Assembly (NCBI RefSeq): GCF_019598945.1
Contig: NZ_CP080598.1
Span: 3,658,001-3,722,000, forward strand
DNA length: 64,000 nucleotides
Origin: Sphaerospermopsis torques-reginae ITEP-024
GTDB taxonomy: Bacteria; Cyanobacteriota; Cyanobacteriia; Cyanobacteriales; Nostocaceae
Direction: 5' to 3'
Shown here one piece after another: positions 35,231 to 43,699 of the stretch. The translations under genes and the position numbers were made by a program. The stretch's first letter is position 1. Each line of letters begins with the position of its first letter. The notes under the pieces were generated by a model that saw only the letters and a program-made list of their open reading frames with translations, did no database searches and was not told where the DNA came from.

Positions 35231-38200
35231 ATGAAACACCTATTTTTCACCCTCATCTGCACAACTGCTTTATTAACTATTCCTCAGCAATTGTTATTGA
35301 TTTCTCCTCAACCAGTTACCGCACAAGAAACTGCAAAAAAAGTATTAACTTCAGCACAATTACAAGATTTAGCTAAATCTATCACTGTAAAAATATTAAC
35401 TAAAAATGGCAGTGCTTCAGGAACTTTAATTGCTAAAAATGGTAATAATTACACTATTTTAACCAATGATCATGTGATTAATCCAGGTGAATCTTATCGC
35501 ATTCAAACACCAGATGGAAAAATATATCCTGCTACTGTGATTAAAGAAAAACCTCAATCTTTAAAAAATCAAGATGCCGCTTTATTCCAGTTTCAATCAA
35601 CAGTAGAATATACCATAGCTACCTTAGGAATTTCTGCACCTATAGCAGTAAATCAAAAAATTGTCGCCGCTGGATTTGTGAGTGATAGTGCTAAATTAGT
35701 TTTCACAGAAGGACAAATTTCTCTATTACCAGATAAAAGTTTTCAAGGAGGTTATCGCATTGGTTATAATAACAAAATTCAACCGGGAATGAGCGGCGGA
35801 CCCATATTAAATTATCAAGGTGAAGTTATTGGTATTAATGCCGTTCATGCCTATCCTATTTCTGATCAAATATATACTTATATTGATAATAGTAAACCCA
35901 GTGCAGCCGAACGCCAGCAAATGCGTCAATATAGTTGGGGTTTACCGATTTATAGTGTTGCTAAAGTAGTCAATGAAGTTATTGCTAAATCTCCTAAAAA
36001 GGTTGATGATTCTGGTTTGATAGCGAAAAAAGGTTTAATCCAAAATATTGACCAAATTGCCCAAGAAATTACGGTTTTAATTCCTAATGCTAACCCTAAA
36101 GATATTGGTTCTGGGGTAATTATTGCCCAAAAAGGTAATATTTATTATGTGTTGACTGCGGATCATGTTATCTGGAATCGTGATGAAAAAAAATTAAAAG
36201 ATAAGTTAGAAATAGTCGCACCTGATAATCAACGATATGCTATAAATATCAGCAAGGCGAAAAGAATGCCTGGAGTTGATTTAGCCGTTGTGCAGTTTAC
36301 CAGTAATCAAAAATATCGAGTTGCAACTTTAGCAAATTATAGTTTAAATACTAAAGGTCAAAAAGTGTTTGTTTCTGGTTTTCCTGGTAATAAACAACAA
36401 AATAAAAACAAACCTCATCGGATTTTAACAGCGGGAGTTTTGAGCCAACCAGAATTAATCAGGTTGAATACTTATGTAAGTTTCAATAATCAAAGTTCTC
36501 TGATACCTGTGCAAATACAAACTGTTTTAAGTGATGGTTATGATCTACTCTATAGTAATATTACTAAAGGCGGAATGAGTGGCGGTGCGGTTTTAGATAC
36601 CCAAGGAAGATTAATTGGTATTCATGGCAGAGTGGAAGGTGAAATATCACTCGATTTTGATGGTGAAATCAATTTAGGTAGTAGTTCTGGTGTTCCCATT
36701 AGGACATTTTTAAATTTGGTTGAACAAGCAGGAATAGATTCAGATTTAAAAGTCGAAACTACTGCACCAGCTACACTAAAAAAATCGGAAGAGGATGTAA
36801 TTAGTGAATATTTATTACCATTGGATGAAGTTCCTAAAAATAGCGATGATGAAATATCATGGCTAAATTATGCCAATCAACTATGGCGTTCTCAGAAATA
36901 TGCAGAAGCGATAAAAGCTGTTAATAAAGCGATTGGGAAAAAACCGGATTTTTATCAAGCTTGGTATTTCAAGGGTGTGATATTTAATAGTGAGAAAAAA
37001 TACCCAGAATCAATTGCTGCTTATGATAAAGCTCTTAAAATTAATCCCAACTTTGCTCAAGCGTGGAAAGATCGGGGTAGATTGCTGTTTACATTAGATA
37101 AATATTCCGAAGCCTTAGCATCTTTTGACAAAGCCATTGCCCTAAGTCCTAATCAATTTGATCTTTACTTCTTCCGAGGTTCATCGCTTTCTAGCTTAAA
37201 TCGTGTTTCTGAAACAATTGAGGCTTATACTCAAGCTATTAAAATTTATCCCGACTTTCAACTCAGTTATCTTTTACGTGGTTTGTGCTACGTTTTCGAT
37301 TTACACTATCAACAAGGCATAGATGATTTGACTCAGGCCATTCAACTTGACCCTAAAAATGCTCAATATTACTACTCAAGGGGTCTTGCTTACAGTTTGT
37401 TCAATAAGCATCAACAGGCAATTGATGATTTTACCCAAGCTATTCAATTTGACCCTAAAAATGCTAAATATTACAGCCACAGGGGTGGTGCTTACTCTGG
37501 ATTAAAGAAGTATCAACAAGGCATAGATGATTTGACTAAAGCCATTCAGCTTGACCCTAAAAATGCTGAATATTACGACATCAGAGGTTTGAAGTACGGA
37601 AGTTTAGGAGACTACAAAAAAGCCATAGAAGATATAACAGAAGCTATTCGTCTCGACGATAAGAGTGTTTTATACTATGCAGATAGGGGTATTGCTTACT
37701 TGGGGTTAAAAGACTACAAACAAGCTATATCTGATTTAACAGAAACTATTCGTCGTGACCCTAAAAATGCACCATACACTGTAGGAGGTCTCAGATACTC
37801 TGAATTTAAAAATAATAAAATTATTATTAGCTCTTACAATACACAGCTTAGTATTGTATATGCAAATAGGGGTGGTGCTTACTCTGAATTAAAAGAATAT
37901 AAACAAGCGATTGATGATTACACCCAAGCCATAAAAATTGACCCCGAAAATGCAGAATACTATAAGAATCGTGGTCTTGCTTACTTTCAATTAAAGGACT
38001 ACAAACAAGCGATTAATGATTACACTCAAGCCATTAAAATTGATCCTAAAGATGCATTATACTATGTCGGTCGTGGTCTTGCTTACTTTCAATTAAAGGA
38101 CTACAAACAGGCGATTAATGATTACACTCAAGCCATTAAAATTGACCCAAAAAAGGCAATATACTACAATGCGAGGGGTACTACTTACTCTGAATTAAAG

Positions 38201-39070
38201 GACTACAAACAGGCGATTAATGATTACTCTCAAGCCATTAAAATTGATCCTAAAGATGCAACATACTATCGTGATAGGGGTCTTGCTTATTTACAATTAA
38301 AAGACTACAAACAAGCCATAGCTGATTATACTCAAGCCATTAAAATTGACGATAAAAATGCAATATACTATGCCAGTCGTAGTCTTGCTTACTTTCAATT
38401 AAAGGACTACAAACAAGCGATTAATGATTACACTCAAGCCATTAAAATTGACGATAAAAATGCAATATACTATGTCGGTCGTGGTCTTGCTTACTTTCAA
38501 TTAAAGGACTACAAACAGGCGATTAATGATTACACTCAAGCCATTAAACTTGATCCCAAAAATGCAATATACTACAATGCGAGGGGTACTACTTACTCTG
38601 AATTAAAGGACTACAAACAAGCGATTGATGATTGGAATCAAGCCATTAAATTAAAACCCGACTTTACTGAAGCTTACTATGATCGGGGTATTGCTCACTA
38701 TTTCTTAAAAGACTACAAACAAGCAATAAATGATTGGAATCAAGCCATTAAATTAAAACCAGACTATCCCGAAGCTTACACGAACTTAGGTATAGTTTCC
38801 TATGAAATAGGAGAAGTAGAAACAGCAATTAATTATTGGCGAAATGCGGTAAAAATCAACAGCAATTTTGCAGAAGCACATTTAGCATTGGGTGTAGCCT
38901 TGTATGCTAAAGGTGACAAAGAAGCGGGTTTGAAATCCGCAGAAACGGCATTAAAATTAGATAAACGTTTTGGAAAGATTGAGTTTCTCAAAGAAAATGG
39001 TTGGGGTGAAAAGTTGATAAAAGATAGTCAGGAATTTTTGAATAATCCTTGGATGAAAAGTTTGATTTAA
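35231..39070 (+). CDS. Double trypsin-like protease with long TPR array
   Basis: An exported protein of 1279 residues from the ATG at 35231; an earlier start at 35159 would read the repeat element. After a signal peptide ending near PVTAQ come two trypsin-like domains. The first has LTNDHVINPG, QDAALFQF and GMSGGPIL; the second has LTADHVIWNR, VDLAVVQF and GMSGGAVL. Both keep H, D and S. From about residue 540 to 1240 follow roughly 18-20 tetratricopeptide repeats of 34 residues (GRGLAYFQLKDYKQAINDYT type). The middle repeats are nearly identical in DNA, a sign of recent expansion. TPRs usually bind partner proteins. Confidence 0.88.
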   Translation: MKHLFFTLICTTALLTIPQQLLLISPQPVTAQETAKKVLTSAQLQDLAKSITVKILTKNGSASGTLIAKNGNNYTILTNDHVINPGESYRIQTPDGKIYPATVIKEKPQSLKNQDAALFQFQSTVEYTIATLGISAPIAVNQKIVAAGFVSDSAKLVFTEGQISLLPDKSFQGGYRIGYNNKIQPGMSGGPILNYQGEVIGINAVHAYPISDQIYTYIDNSKPSAAERQQMRQYSWGLPIYSVAKVVNEVIAKSPKKVDDSGLIAKKGLIQNIDQIAQEITVLIPNANPKDIGSGVIIAQKGNIYYVLTADHVIWNRDEKKLKDKLEIVAPDNQRYAINISKAKRMPGVDLAVVQFTSNQKYRVATLANYSLNTKGQKVFVSGFPGNKQQNKNKPHRILTAGVLSQPELIRLNTYVSFNNQSSLIPVQIQTVLSDGYDLLYSNITKGGMSGGAVLDTQGRLIGIHGRVEGEISLDFDGEINLGSSSGVPIRTFLNLVEQAGIDSDLKVETTAPATLKKSEEDVISEYLLPLDEVPKNSDDEISWLNYANQLWRSQKYAEAIKAVNKAIGKKPDFYQAWYFKGVIFNSEKKYPESIAAYDKALKINPNFAQAWKDRGRLLFTLDKYSEALASFDKAIALSPNQFDLYFFRGSSLSSLNRVSETIEAYTQAIKIYPDFQLSYLLRGLCYVFDLHYQQGIDDLTQAIQLDPKNAQYYYSRGLAYSLFNKHQQAIDDFTQAIQFDPKNAKYYSHRGGAYSGLKKYQQGIDDLTKAIQLDPKNAEYYDIRGLKYGSLGDYKKAIEDITEAIRLDDKSVLYYADRGIAYLGLKDYKQAISDLTETIRRDPKNAPYTVGGLRYSEFKNNKIIISSYNTQLSIVYANRGGAYSELKEYKQAIDDYTQAIKIDPENAEYYKNRGLAYFQLKDYKQAINDYTQAIKIDPKDALYYVGRGLAYFQLKDYKQAINDYTQAIKIDPKKAIYYNARGTTYSELKDYKQAINDYSQAIKIDPKDATYYRDRGLAYLQLKDYKQAIADYTQAIKIDDKNAIYYASRSLAYFQLKDYKQAINDYTQAIKIDDKNAIYYVGRGLAYFQLKDYKQAINDYTQAIKLDPKNAIYYNARGTTYSELKDYKQAIDDWNQAIKLKPDFTEAYYDRGIAHYFLKDYKQAINDWNQAIKLKPDYPEAYTNLGIVSYEIGEVETAINYWRNAVKINSNFAEAHLALGVALYAKGDKEAGLKSAETALKLDKRFGKIEFLKENGWGEKLIKDSQEFLNNPWMKSLI

Positions 39071-39078
39071 AAGCAATG

Positions 39079-39112
39079 TAGAGACGTTTCATGCAACGTC
39101 TCTAACATTTTT
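39079..39112 (+). terminator. Terminator made of a dispersed palindrome
   Basis: TAGAGACGTT and AACGTCTCTA form a 10-base stem over TCATGC, followed by ACATTTTTTC. It lies 9 bases after the protease-TPR stop. GACGT..ACGTC recurs at 55984. Confidence 0.7.
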
Positions 39113-39132
39113 TCAGAGCTATCTAATCAACC

Positions 39133-39312
39133 TTACGCCATTTTTCCTAATATTCCTAACTCACAATTTGCAGATGTGGTTGTGGGAATAAACCAAACAT
39201 CTATTTCTTGAACTTCGCTTTTTACATCTTTACTAGTTTTGACTTCTCCTAGAGGTGCTAATAATTCCTCTAGGTATTCTTTCGCTAGTTGATCGTGGGG
39301 TTGTCGTATCAT
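39133..39312 (-). pseudogene. Truncated Rpn/PD-(D/E)XK-type protein (N-terminal 59 residues)
   Basis: Starts MIRQPHDQLAKEYLEELLAP and continues EVKTSKDVKSEVQEIDVWFI, the opening of a large cyanobacterial family of putative PD-(D/E)XK nucleases related to Rpn recombination-promoting nucleases. It ends after GILGKMA, where relatives go on for 150-250 residues. The ATG overlaps the DUF2288 stop (ATGA), so the pair was translationally coupled. I read it as a remnant; a functional micro-protein cannot be excluded. Confidence 0.65.
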
Positions 39313-39605
39313 GCAACAGCTTTTTCTTGTACCAAAACATAAGGTTCAACAATCAAAGCATTAAACCGTTTTGTGCGATCGCTATTCCAATTTCCTAATT
39401 GTTCTGGTGAAGGTTTAGTAATCAACTGTTCATCAATCCAATTTTGCACAGAGGGAATATTATCAGTTGCGATCGCCTCTCCCACATCCAACAAATCCAA
39501 ACCATCTGCAACTATAATTATTACATCTCTTTGTGCATGGGGAATTAGCCAATCCCATTCCGCTTCATCCAGATTTTCTTTTAATTGTTCTCTTAAATCA
39601 GACAT
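39309..39605 (-). CDS. DUF2288 family protein
   Basis: Ninety-eight residues beginning MSDLREQLKENLDEAEWDWL with RDVIIIVADGLDLLDVGEAI, the DUF2288 pattern. Small, acidic and cytoplasmic, with no known function. Upstream of, and overlapping by 4 bases, the truncated nuclease-like gene. Confidence 0.8.
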   Translation of the reverse strand: MSDLREQLKENLDEAEWDWLIPHAQRDVIIIVADGLDLLDVGEAIATDNIPSVQNWIDEQLITKPSPEQLGNWNSDRTKRFNALIVEPYVLVQEKAVA

Positions 39606-39654
39606 AATTTTTCACAGTTTTGTTAGGATCTCAATTGTACATAATTTGCAATTC

Positions 39655-39690
39655 ATTAGTCATTAGTCATTAGTCATTAGTCATTAGTTA
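39655..39690. repeat. STRR heptamers (CATTAGT)
   Basis: Five CATTAGT copies between the DUF2288 start and the PlsC stop. Confidence 0.9.
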
Positions 39691-39706
39691 AATTTCACCC
39701 AATCAC

Positions 39707-40345
39707 CTATCTTCCTAAATCGTGCATTTCATTAATTACATCTGCACATTTACGAGTTATAGCTTCTAATTCTTCCTTATTTGTAGAAGTTGGCGCATCA
39801 ATCAATTTACCAATTCTAATAGTCATCGGGACTTTACGAGGAATAGGTGTACCTTTTTGGACAACGTTTTCACTCCCCCACAAACTCACCGGTAATAAAG
39901 GCGCTTTGGCTTTTGCAGCTAACAGTGCTGCACCTCTTTTGGGGTCATGAATACGACCATCTGGGGTGCGAGTTCCTTCTAAAAACACACCTACAGCCCA
40001 ACCATTCTCTAAATATTCTAAAGCCGCACGAATAGCCGCACGATCAGCAGTACCCCTACTGACGGGATAAGCACCGTATAATTTAATAGCTTGGGCTAAA
40101 ACAGGCACTTTAAATAATTCTTCCTTGGCCATGTATGCAACTGGCCGACATACACAGTTAGAAACTATGGGAGGATCAAAATAACTTGCATGGTTGCTAA
40201 CTACCACCAATGGTCCAGTTTTGGGAACATTTTCCACCCCATAAATTTTACCCCCGAAGTAAGCGTGTAGCATGGGGCTAACCACTGACCACTTGAAAGC
40301 GTGGTAAAGTGCCAAACTAATAAAAGGTTCGCGTTCTCTGGTCAC
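39707..40345 (-). CDS. 1-acyl-glycerol-3-phosphate acyltransferase (PlsC family)
   Basis: Membrane-associated acyltransferase that adds the second acyl chain to lysophosphatidate. In 212 residues it has the catalytic H-x4-D box NHASYFDPP, the substrate-binding VFLEGTRTPDG block, and PLLPVSLWGSE. Length is normal for the family. Cyanobacteria hold several paralogues, so the exact acyl preference is unknown. Not in an operon with the plsX-fabH-fabD genes 2.3 kb away. Confidence 0.9.
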   Translation of the reverse strand: MTREREPFISLALYHAFKWSVVSPMLHAYFGGKIYGVENVPKTGPLVVVSNHASYFDPPIVSNCVCRPVAYMAKEELFKVPVLAQAIKLYGAYPVSRGTADRAAIRAALEYLENGWAVGVFLEGTRTPDGRIHDPKRGAALLAAKAKAPLLPVSLWGSENVVQKGTPIPRKVPMTIRIGKLIDAPTSTNKEELEAITRKCADVINEMHDLGR

Positions 40346-40649
40346 GGAAGATATTTTAAATAAGACTATTATTTAGAATAAGCTATGGCGATCGCTTTTC
40401 GTCAATGAACAAAGGTAGATTTAGCATATTTACAGATGAAAGCGTTTTCAAGGGTGCATTTTATATCCGGCTAATTACTTTTAATTGTTTTATCTTCCCT
40501 ATTCCCTATTACCTATTCCCTATCCTCAAAGATATGCTCAATATTCAACATAAACATCAAAATAAGATGCAACCGCAGGCAGAGAATATATGGAGAGAAC
40601 ACTAATAGCCTAGATATTAAACGACCAATTATTATATAGAGGTTAGGTT
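40346..40649. other. Intergenic, repeat-bearing
   Basis: Contains TTCCCTA-type heptamers near 40497-40525. A 66-codon frame at 40405 is repeat-derived and not supported. A GAGGTTAGGTT ribosome-binding region precedes the next gene. Confidence 0.5.
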
Positions 40650-40841
40650 ATGGCAGTATCAGCAATTGATATTTCCAGAAGTCTTAGTGGCATAGATTTT
40701 CCTGCAAATAAAGAAGATTTGGTTAACCATGCCAGACAGAAAAATGCAAGTCAGGAAGTAATTGACGTTCTCCGACAAATGCCAGAGCGTGAATATGAAA
40801 ACATGGCAGACGTGGAACACGAATTTGGTCAAGTTAGATAA
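40650..40841 (+). CDS. DUF2795 family protein
   Basis: Sixty-three residues, ISRSLSGIDFPANKEDLVNH and VIDVLRQMPEREYENMADVE, matching the small DUF2795 family of helical proteins. No function known. Good ribosome-binding site (AGAGGTTAGG) before the ATG. Monocistronic. Confidence 0.85.
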   Translation: MAVSAIDISRSLSGIDFPANKEDLVNHARQKNASQEVIDVLRQMPEREYENMADVEHEFGQVR

Positions 40842-40951
40842 TTTTTGAATAAGGTTCTGTTCTTGTCTGTCTATTTCATTAGCTACTTTTTGGCATTTAA
40901 TTCATAGTGGGACTTAGGCAAAAAATATTGATAATTTATGTTTAAGTCCCA

Positions 40952-41533
40952 CTATTCATTGATTTTTATAAATTCTCTCAGATTTTTTATTATATTTTCA
41001 CTAATATCACCAGCAACGAAGCAAATATTTGGACAGGATATATCTCCACTGAGCAAATTTTCTAAAAGAATATGACACAAATCCATATTATTTGAATTAT
41101 GACGTTGAAACTCTGCTTGAGCATCTGGAGATAATTCGACTGCTGTAATAATAACTCCTGCAAAAATATGCTCACGTCGTAAATCTTCCACAAACGCATT
41201 CAGCGTCTTTCTTGAAAATTTATCTTTTTCGATCTTGATGTTAAAACCAGCTTGAGTTTCTACCCATGTAAATTTCTCATTAACTGTTTCTACAGCTATC
41301 TCGGAACCATCTAACATACGCTTTAATTTCTGTCTAATAATACGTTCCTTAATGCGAATGGGAATTCTGCCATCTATACCTCCGTCTGTATGACCTCTAC
41401 GTTGAGGAAGTCCAGTAACTTGAGGTGTAGGATCACCCCCTAAAACTTGAACAATACGATTAGCAATCTCACGTTTTTCTTCAGGTGTTAAAGAAATTAA
41501 ATGTTCAACTAACTTTTTTTGTAGATTGCCCAT
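40952..41533 (-). CDS. Mrr-like restriction-endonuclease-fold protein
   Basis: A 193-residue protein. Residues 1-32 (LQKKLVEHLISLTPEEKREI) look like a helical adaptor. RGHTDGGIDGRIPI (46-59) matches the Mrr/PD-(D/E)XK first motif with D54, and FSRKTLNAFVEDLRREHIFA then GVIITAVELSPDAQAEFQRH (126-145) fit the later Mrr core. The second catalytic motif, usually QxK or ExK, is not clean: E92-T-Q94 and IEK (101-103) are the candidates. The start overlaps the upstream gene by 29 bases, so translation is coupled. A nuclease effector is the best guess; substrate unknown. Confidence 0.6.
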   Translation of the reverse strand: MGNLQKKLVEHLISLTPEEKREIANRIVQVLGGDPTPQVTGLPQRRGHTDGGIDGRIPIRIKERIIRQKLKRMLDGSEIAVETVNEKFTWVETQAGFNIKIEKDKFSRKTLNAFVEDLRREHIFAGVIITAVELSPDAQAEFQRHNSNNMDLCHILLENLLSGDISCPNICFVAGDISENIIKNLREFIKINE

Positions 41534-41975
41534 TATTACCGATTGAATGTGCTAATAAATCTAAACAAAGACGCAAGACAAGATTAATAACATCCTCTGT
41601 TGTTAAAGGATATTTACCATTCAGAAACTGAATTTCAGAACCCAGAATTAAGACCATCCATCGTGGAATTGTTACTTGCTGTAACTTCTCCATGTTAGTA
41701 GTTGACTTTTGAGATATTACTTCTATTAATTTTTTAGCTGATTTATACTGTATCTGATCTATGATACTCTGTTGAATATTTAATTTTTTTGTAGAAGTAA
41801 TAGCAAAGGCTAATTCAATTAGTTTGTCTACTGACTTTGTAGAAAGATAATTACCGAGTTTATCAATCAACTCTTGCTCAAGTAAATTCGAGTCGAATGT
41901 GATGGATATCCCTTTTAAATTTCCTGATACTTGGTTTTGTAGTGTCTCAGTCAGCTTAGACATAAATTTTCTCAC
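41505..41975 (-). CDS. Unrecognised helical protein of the ParA-Mrr unit
   Basis: A 156-residue protein I cannot assign. It is predicted mostly helical, with LEQELIDKLGNYLSTKSVDK and KSAKKLIEVISQKSTTNMEK. A central segment, IPRWMVLILGSEIQFLNGKY, is the most distinctive part. GTG at 41975 overlaps the ATPase stop (GTGA); an ATG four codons in is an alternative start. Its 3' end overlaps the nuclease-like gene. Sandwiched between an ATPase and a nuclease, it may be the adaptor or sensor. Confidence 0.6.
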   Translation of the reverse strand: MRKFMSKLTETLQNQVSGNLKGISITFDSNLLEQELIDKLGNYLSTKSVDKLIELAFAITSTKKLNIQQSIIDQIQYKSAKKLIEVISQKSTTNMEKLQQVTIPRWMVLILGSEIQFLNGKYPLTTEDVINLVLRLCLDLLAHSIGNNGQSTKKVS

Positions 41976-42598
41976 ATATCAAGTTCAGCAAGAACAGAGC
42001 GTAGACTTTGCGAGAATATTTCATCCGATGTAAAGTCTAAAGGGGACAAGTTTACAAACGGCAACCAATGAGAAGATAAAAATTCCTCAATTCCAGAGTT
42101 TTGTAGCAATTTGGATACGTTCTGGTGAAGTTGCTCATAATCATCATTAGCCGGAAATCTATTGTTAACAATAATTCTGGCTTTCGGAACAATATCAACC
42201 AGAAGACCAAAGTTCAGGAGGGATGCCGTTTCTTTAACTATATCCTCTAATCCTATAGGATCATACTGAGGTACAACAGGAACAATTAACCTCCATCCTG
42301 GTTTTGTAACTACAGTAACAGGTACTTCATAGTAATCGTCTGTATCCGCAACCAGAAAGTCATAATTATTTGCACCAGGAAAAGAATCTGGTAAGGGTTC
42401 TGTTTCTCTAATATCTATCTTATTTTTGTCATTTGCAAAGTGACCTGTAGATTCTAAGAACTTACCCATTCGGCTTCTTCCAGCCAAGTCTAAAGCCCAA
42501 ACACGGTAGTTTTGCTGGGCTAGTAGTAAAGCAATATTTGTAGCAACTGTTGTTTTTCCTACTCCACCCTTGGTTGCATTTACTACTATTTTCAGCAC
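41972..42598 (-). CDS. ParA/MinD-like ATPase
   Basis: A 208-residue P-loop ATPase starting GTG with GGAG 12 bases upstream. The deviant Walker A is KGGVGKTTVATNIALLLAQQ (residues about 9-28), followed by VWALDLAGRSRMGKF and DFLVADTDDYY. Such enzymes switch or position cargo through dimerisation. No ParB partner or centromere-like repeat is next to it. Instead it overlaps two downstream genes, a helical protein and an Mrr-like nuclease. It lies 69 bases after fabD on the same strand and could be partly read from that operon. Chromosome or plasmid partitioning is unlikely from context; a defence or stress module is inferred. Confidence 0.8.
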   Translation of the reverse strand: MLKIVVNATKGGVGKTTVATNIALLLAQQNYRVWALDLAGRSRMGKFLESTGHFANDKNKIDIRETEPLPDSFPGANNYDFLVADTDDYYEVPVTVVTKPGWRLIVPVVPQYDPIGLEDIVKETASLLNFGLLVDIVPKARIIVNNRFPANDDYEQLHQNVSKLLQNSGIEEFLSSHWLPFVNLSPLDFTSDEIFSQSLRSVLAELDM

Positions 42599-42667
42599 TC
42601 TTGTTACTCCATTGCGTGAGAAATATAGTTCTGCATTAAGCTTAATATTAAAAAACTGCTTTCTTGT

Positions 42668-43549
42668 CTAACTTGGCAACTCTCCAGTATTACGAATATT
42701 CTTCAATTCCACACCATCAACAGTCCGCTTAATCAAACCAGTTAAAACGTTACCTGGTCCAATTTCTACTACTTTTGTAATACCAAATTCTGGTAATTGT
42801 AATGCAATTTCTCTCCACCGTACTGAACCAGTCATTTGTTGAGTTAAACGCTGTTTTAAAATTTCTGCATCAGTTGTAGGCACAGGATCAACATTAGAAG
42901 AAACGGGAACTTCTGCTGTTTGGAAAACTATGCTATCTAATATTTCTTGAAATTCCTGTGATGCTGCTTGCATTAAATGGGAATGAAATGCACCGGAAAC
43001 TTTTAAAGGTAATGCCCGTTTTGCTTTGACATTAGACATTACAGTTTGTAAAGCTTCGGGAGTTCCTGAAATTACGACTTGTGCGGGACTATTATCATTT
43101 GCTAACACTACATCCGGGGTTTCTGCAATTAATTTTTCTAATTGTTCCCGATCAAAATTAAGTAATGCTGCCATCATTCCCCCAGCAGTATTATCCATAA
43201 TTTCTGCACGACGTTTAACTAATTGTAAACCTGTACACCAGTCAAAAACACCAGCAACATAAAGAGCAATATATTCTCCTAAACTGTGACCGGCAACTAA
43301 ATCTGGTTTTTCTCCTTTTTCTCGTAATAAGTCCGCAAGAATACTTTCGATCACATATAAACAAGGTTGGGTGTAAAGTGTGCGTGATAATCTTGCTTCG
43401 TCATTTTGACAAATTTCACTCACAGACCACCCTAAAATTGCTTCAGCTTCTTCAAATTTTGCCTTAGCAGACGCTATATCTAGTAGATCCATTCCCATGT
43501 TTAAGGTTTGTGAACCTTGTCCGGGAAACACCCATGCAGTTTTTGTCAT
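42668..43549 (-). CDS. fabD: Malonyl-CoA:ACP transacylase
   Basis: Transfers malonyl from CoA to acyl carrier protein for fatty acid synthesis. From MTKTAWVFPGQGSQTLNMGM (start at 43549) the 293 residues hold the nucleophile elbow GHSLGEY and the C-terminal histidine region SGAFHSHLM. The frame is open 43 codons further upstream, but those codons read heptamer repeats (QLPITNY repeated), so the inner ATG is chosen. Last of plsX-fabH-fabD. Confidence 0.96.
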   Translation of the reverse strand: MTKTAWVFPGQGSQTLNMGMDLLDIASAKAKFEEAEAILGWSVSEICQNDEARLSRTLYTQPCLYVIESILADLLREKGEKPDLVAGHSLGEYIALYVAGVFDWCTGLQLVKRRAEIMDNTAGGMMAALLNFDREQLEKLIAETPDVVLANDNSPAQVVISGTPEALQTVMSNVKAKRALPLKVSGAFHSHLMQAASQEFQEILDSIVFQTAEVPVSSNVDPVPTTDAEILKQRLTQQMTGSVRWREIALQLPEFGITKVVEIGPGNVLTGLIKRTVDGVELKNIRNTGELPS

Positions 43550-43552
43550 TTG

Positions 43553-43698
43553 ATAATTGATAATTGGTGATTGGTAATTGGTAATTGGTAATTGGTAATT
43601 GGTAATTGGTAATTGGTAATTGGTAATTGGTAATTGGTGATTGGGAAAAATGAAATTGATTACCCAGTCACCTGTCACCTGTCACCTGTCACCTGTCA
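43553..43698. repeat. STRR heptamers between fabH and fabD
   Basis: About ten TTGGTAA copies followed after a gap by GTCACCT copies. As 7 is not a multiple of 3, the run cycles through all frames and encodes a seven-residue periodic peptide. Confidence 0.95.
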
Positions 43699-43699
43699 C

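Noticed and set aside
40405-40605. 66-codon frame upstream of the DUF2795 gene
   Set aside because: Partly encoded by TTCCCTA-type repeats; no family resemblance.
41972-42598. Plasmid partition (parA) locus
   Set aside because: No ParB gene or iterated centromere-like repeats next to it, and it overlaps a nuclease-containing operon beside chromosomal fab genes.
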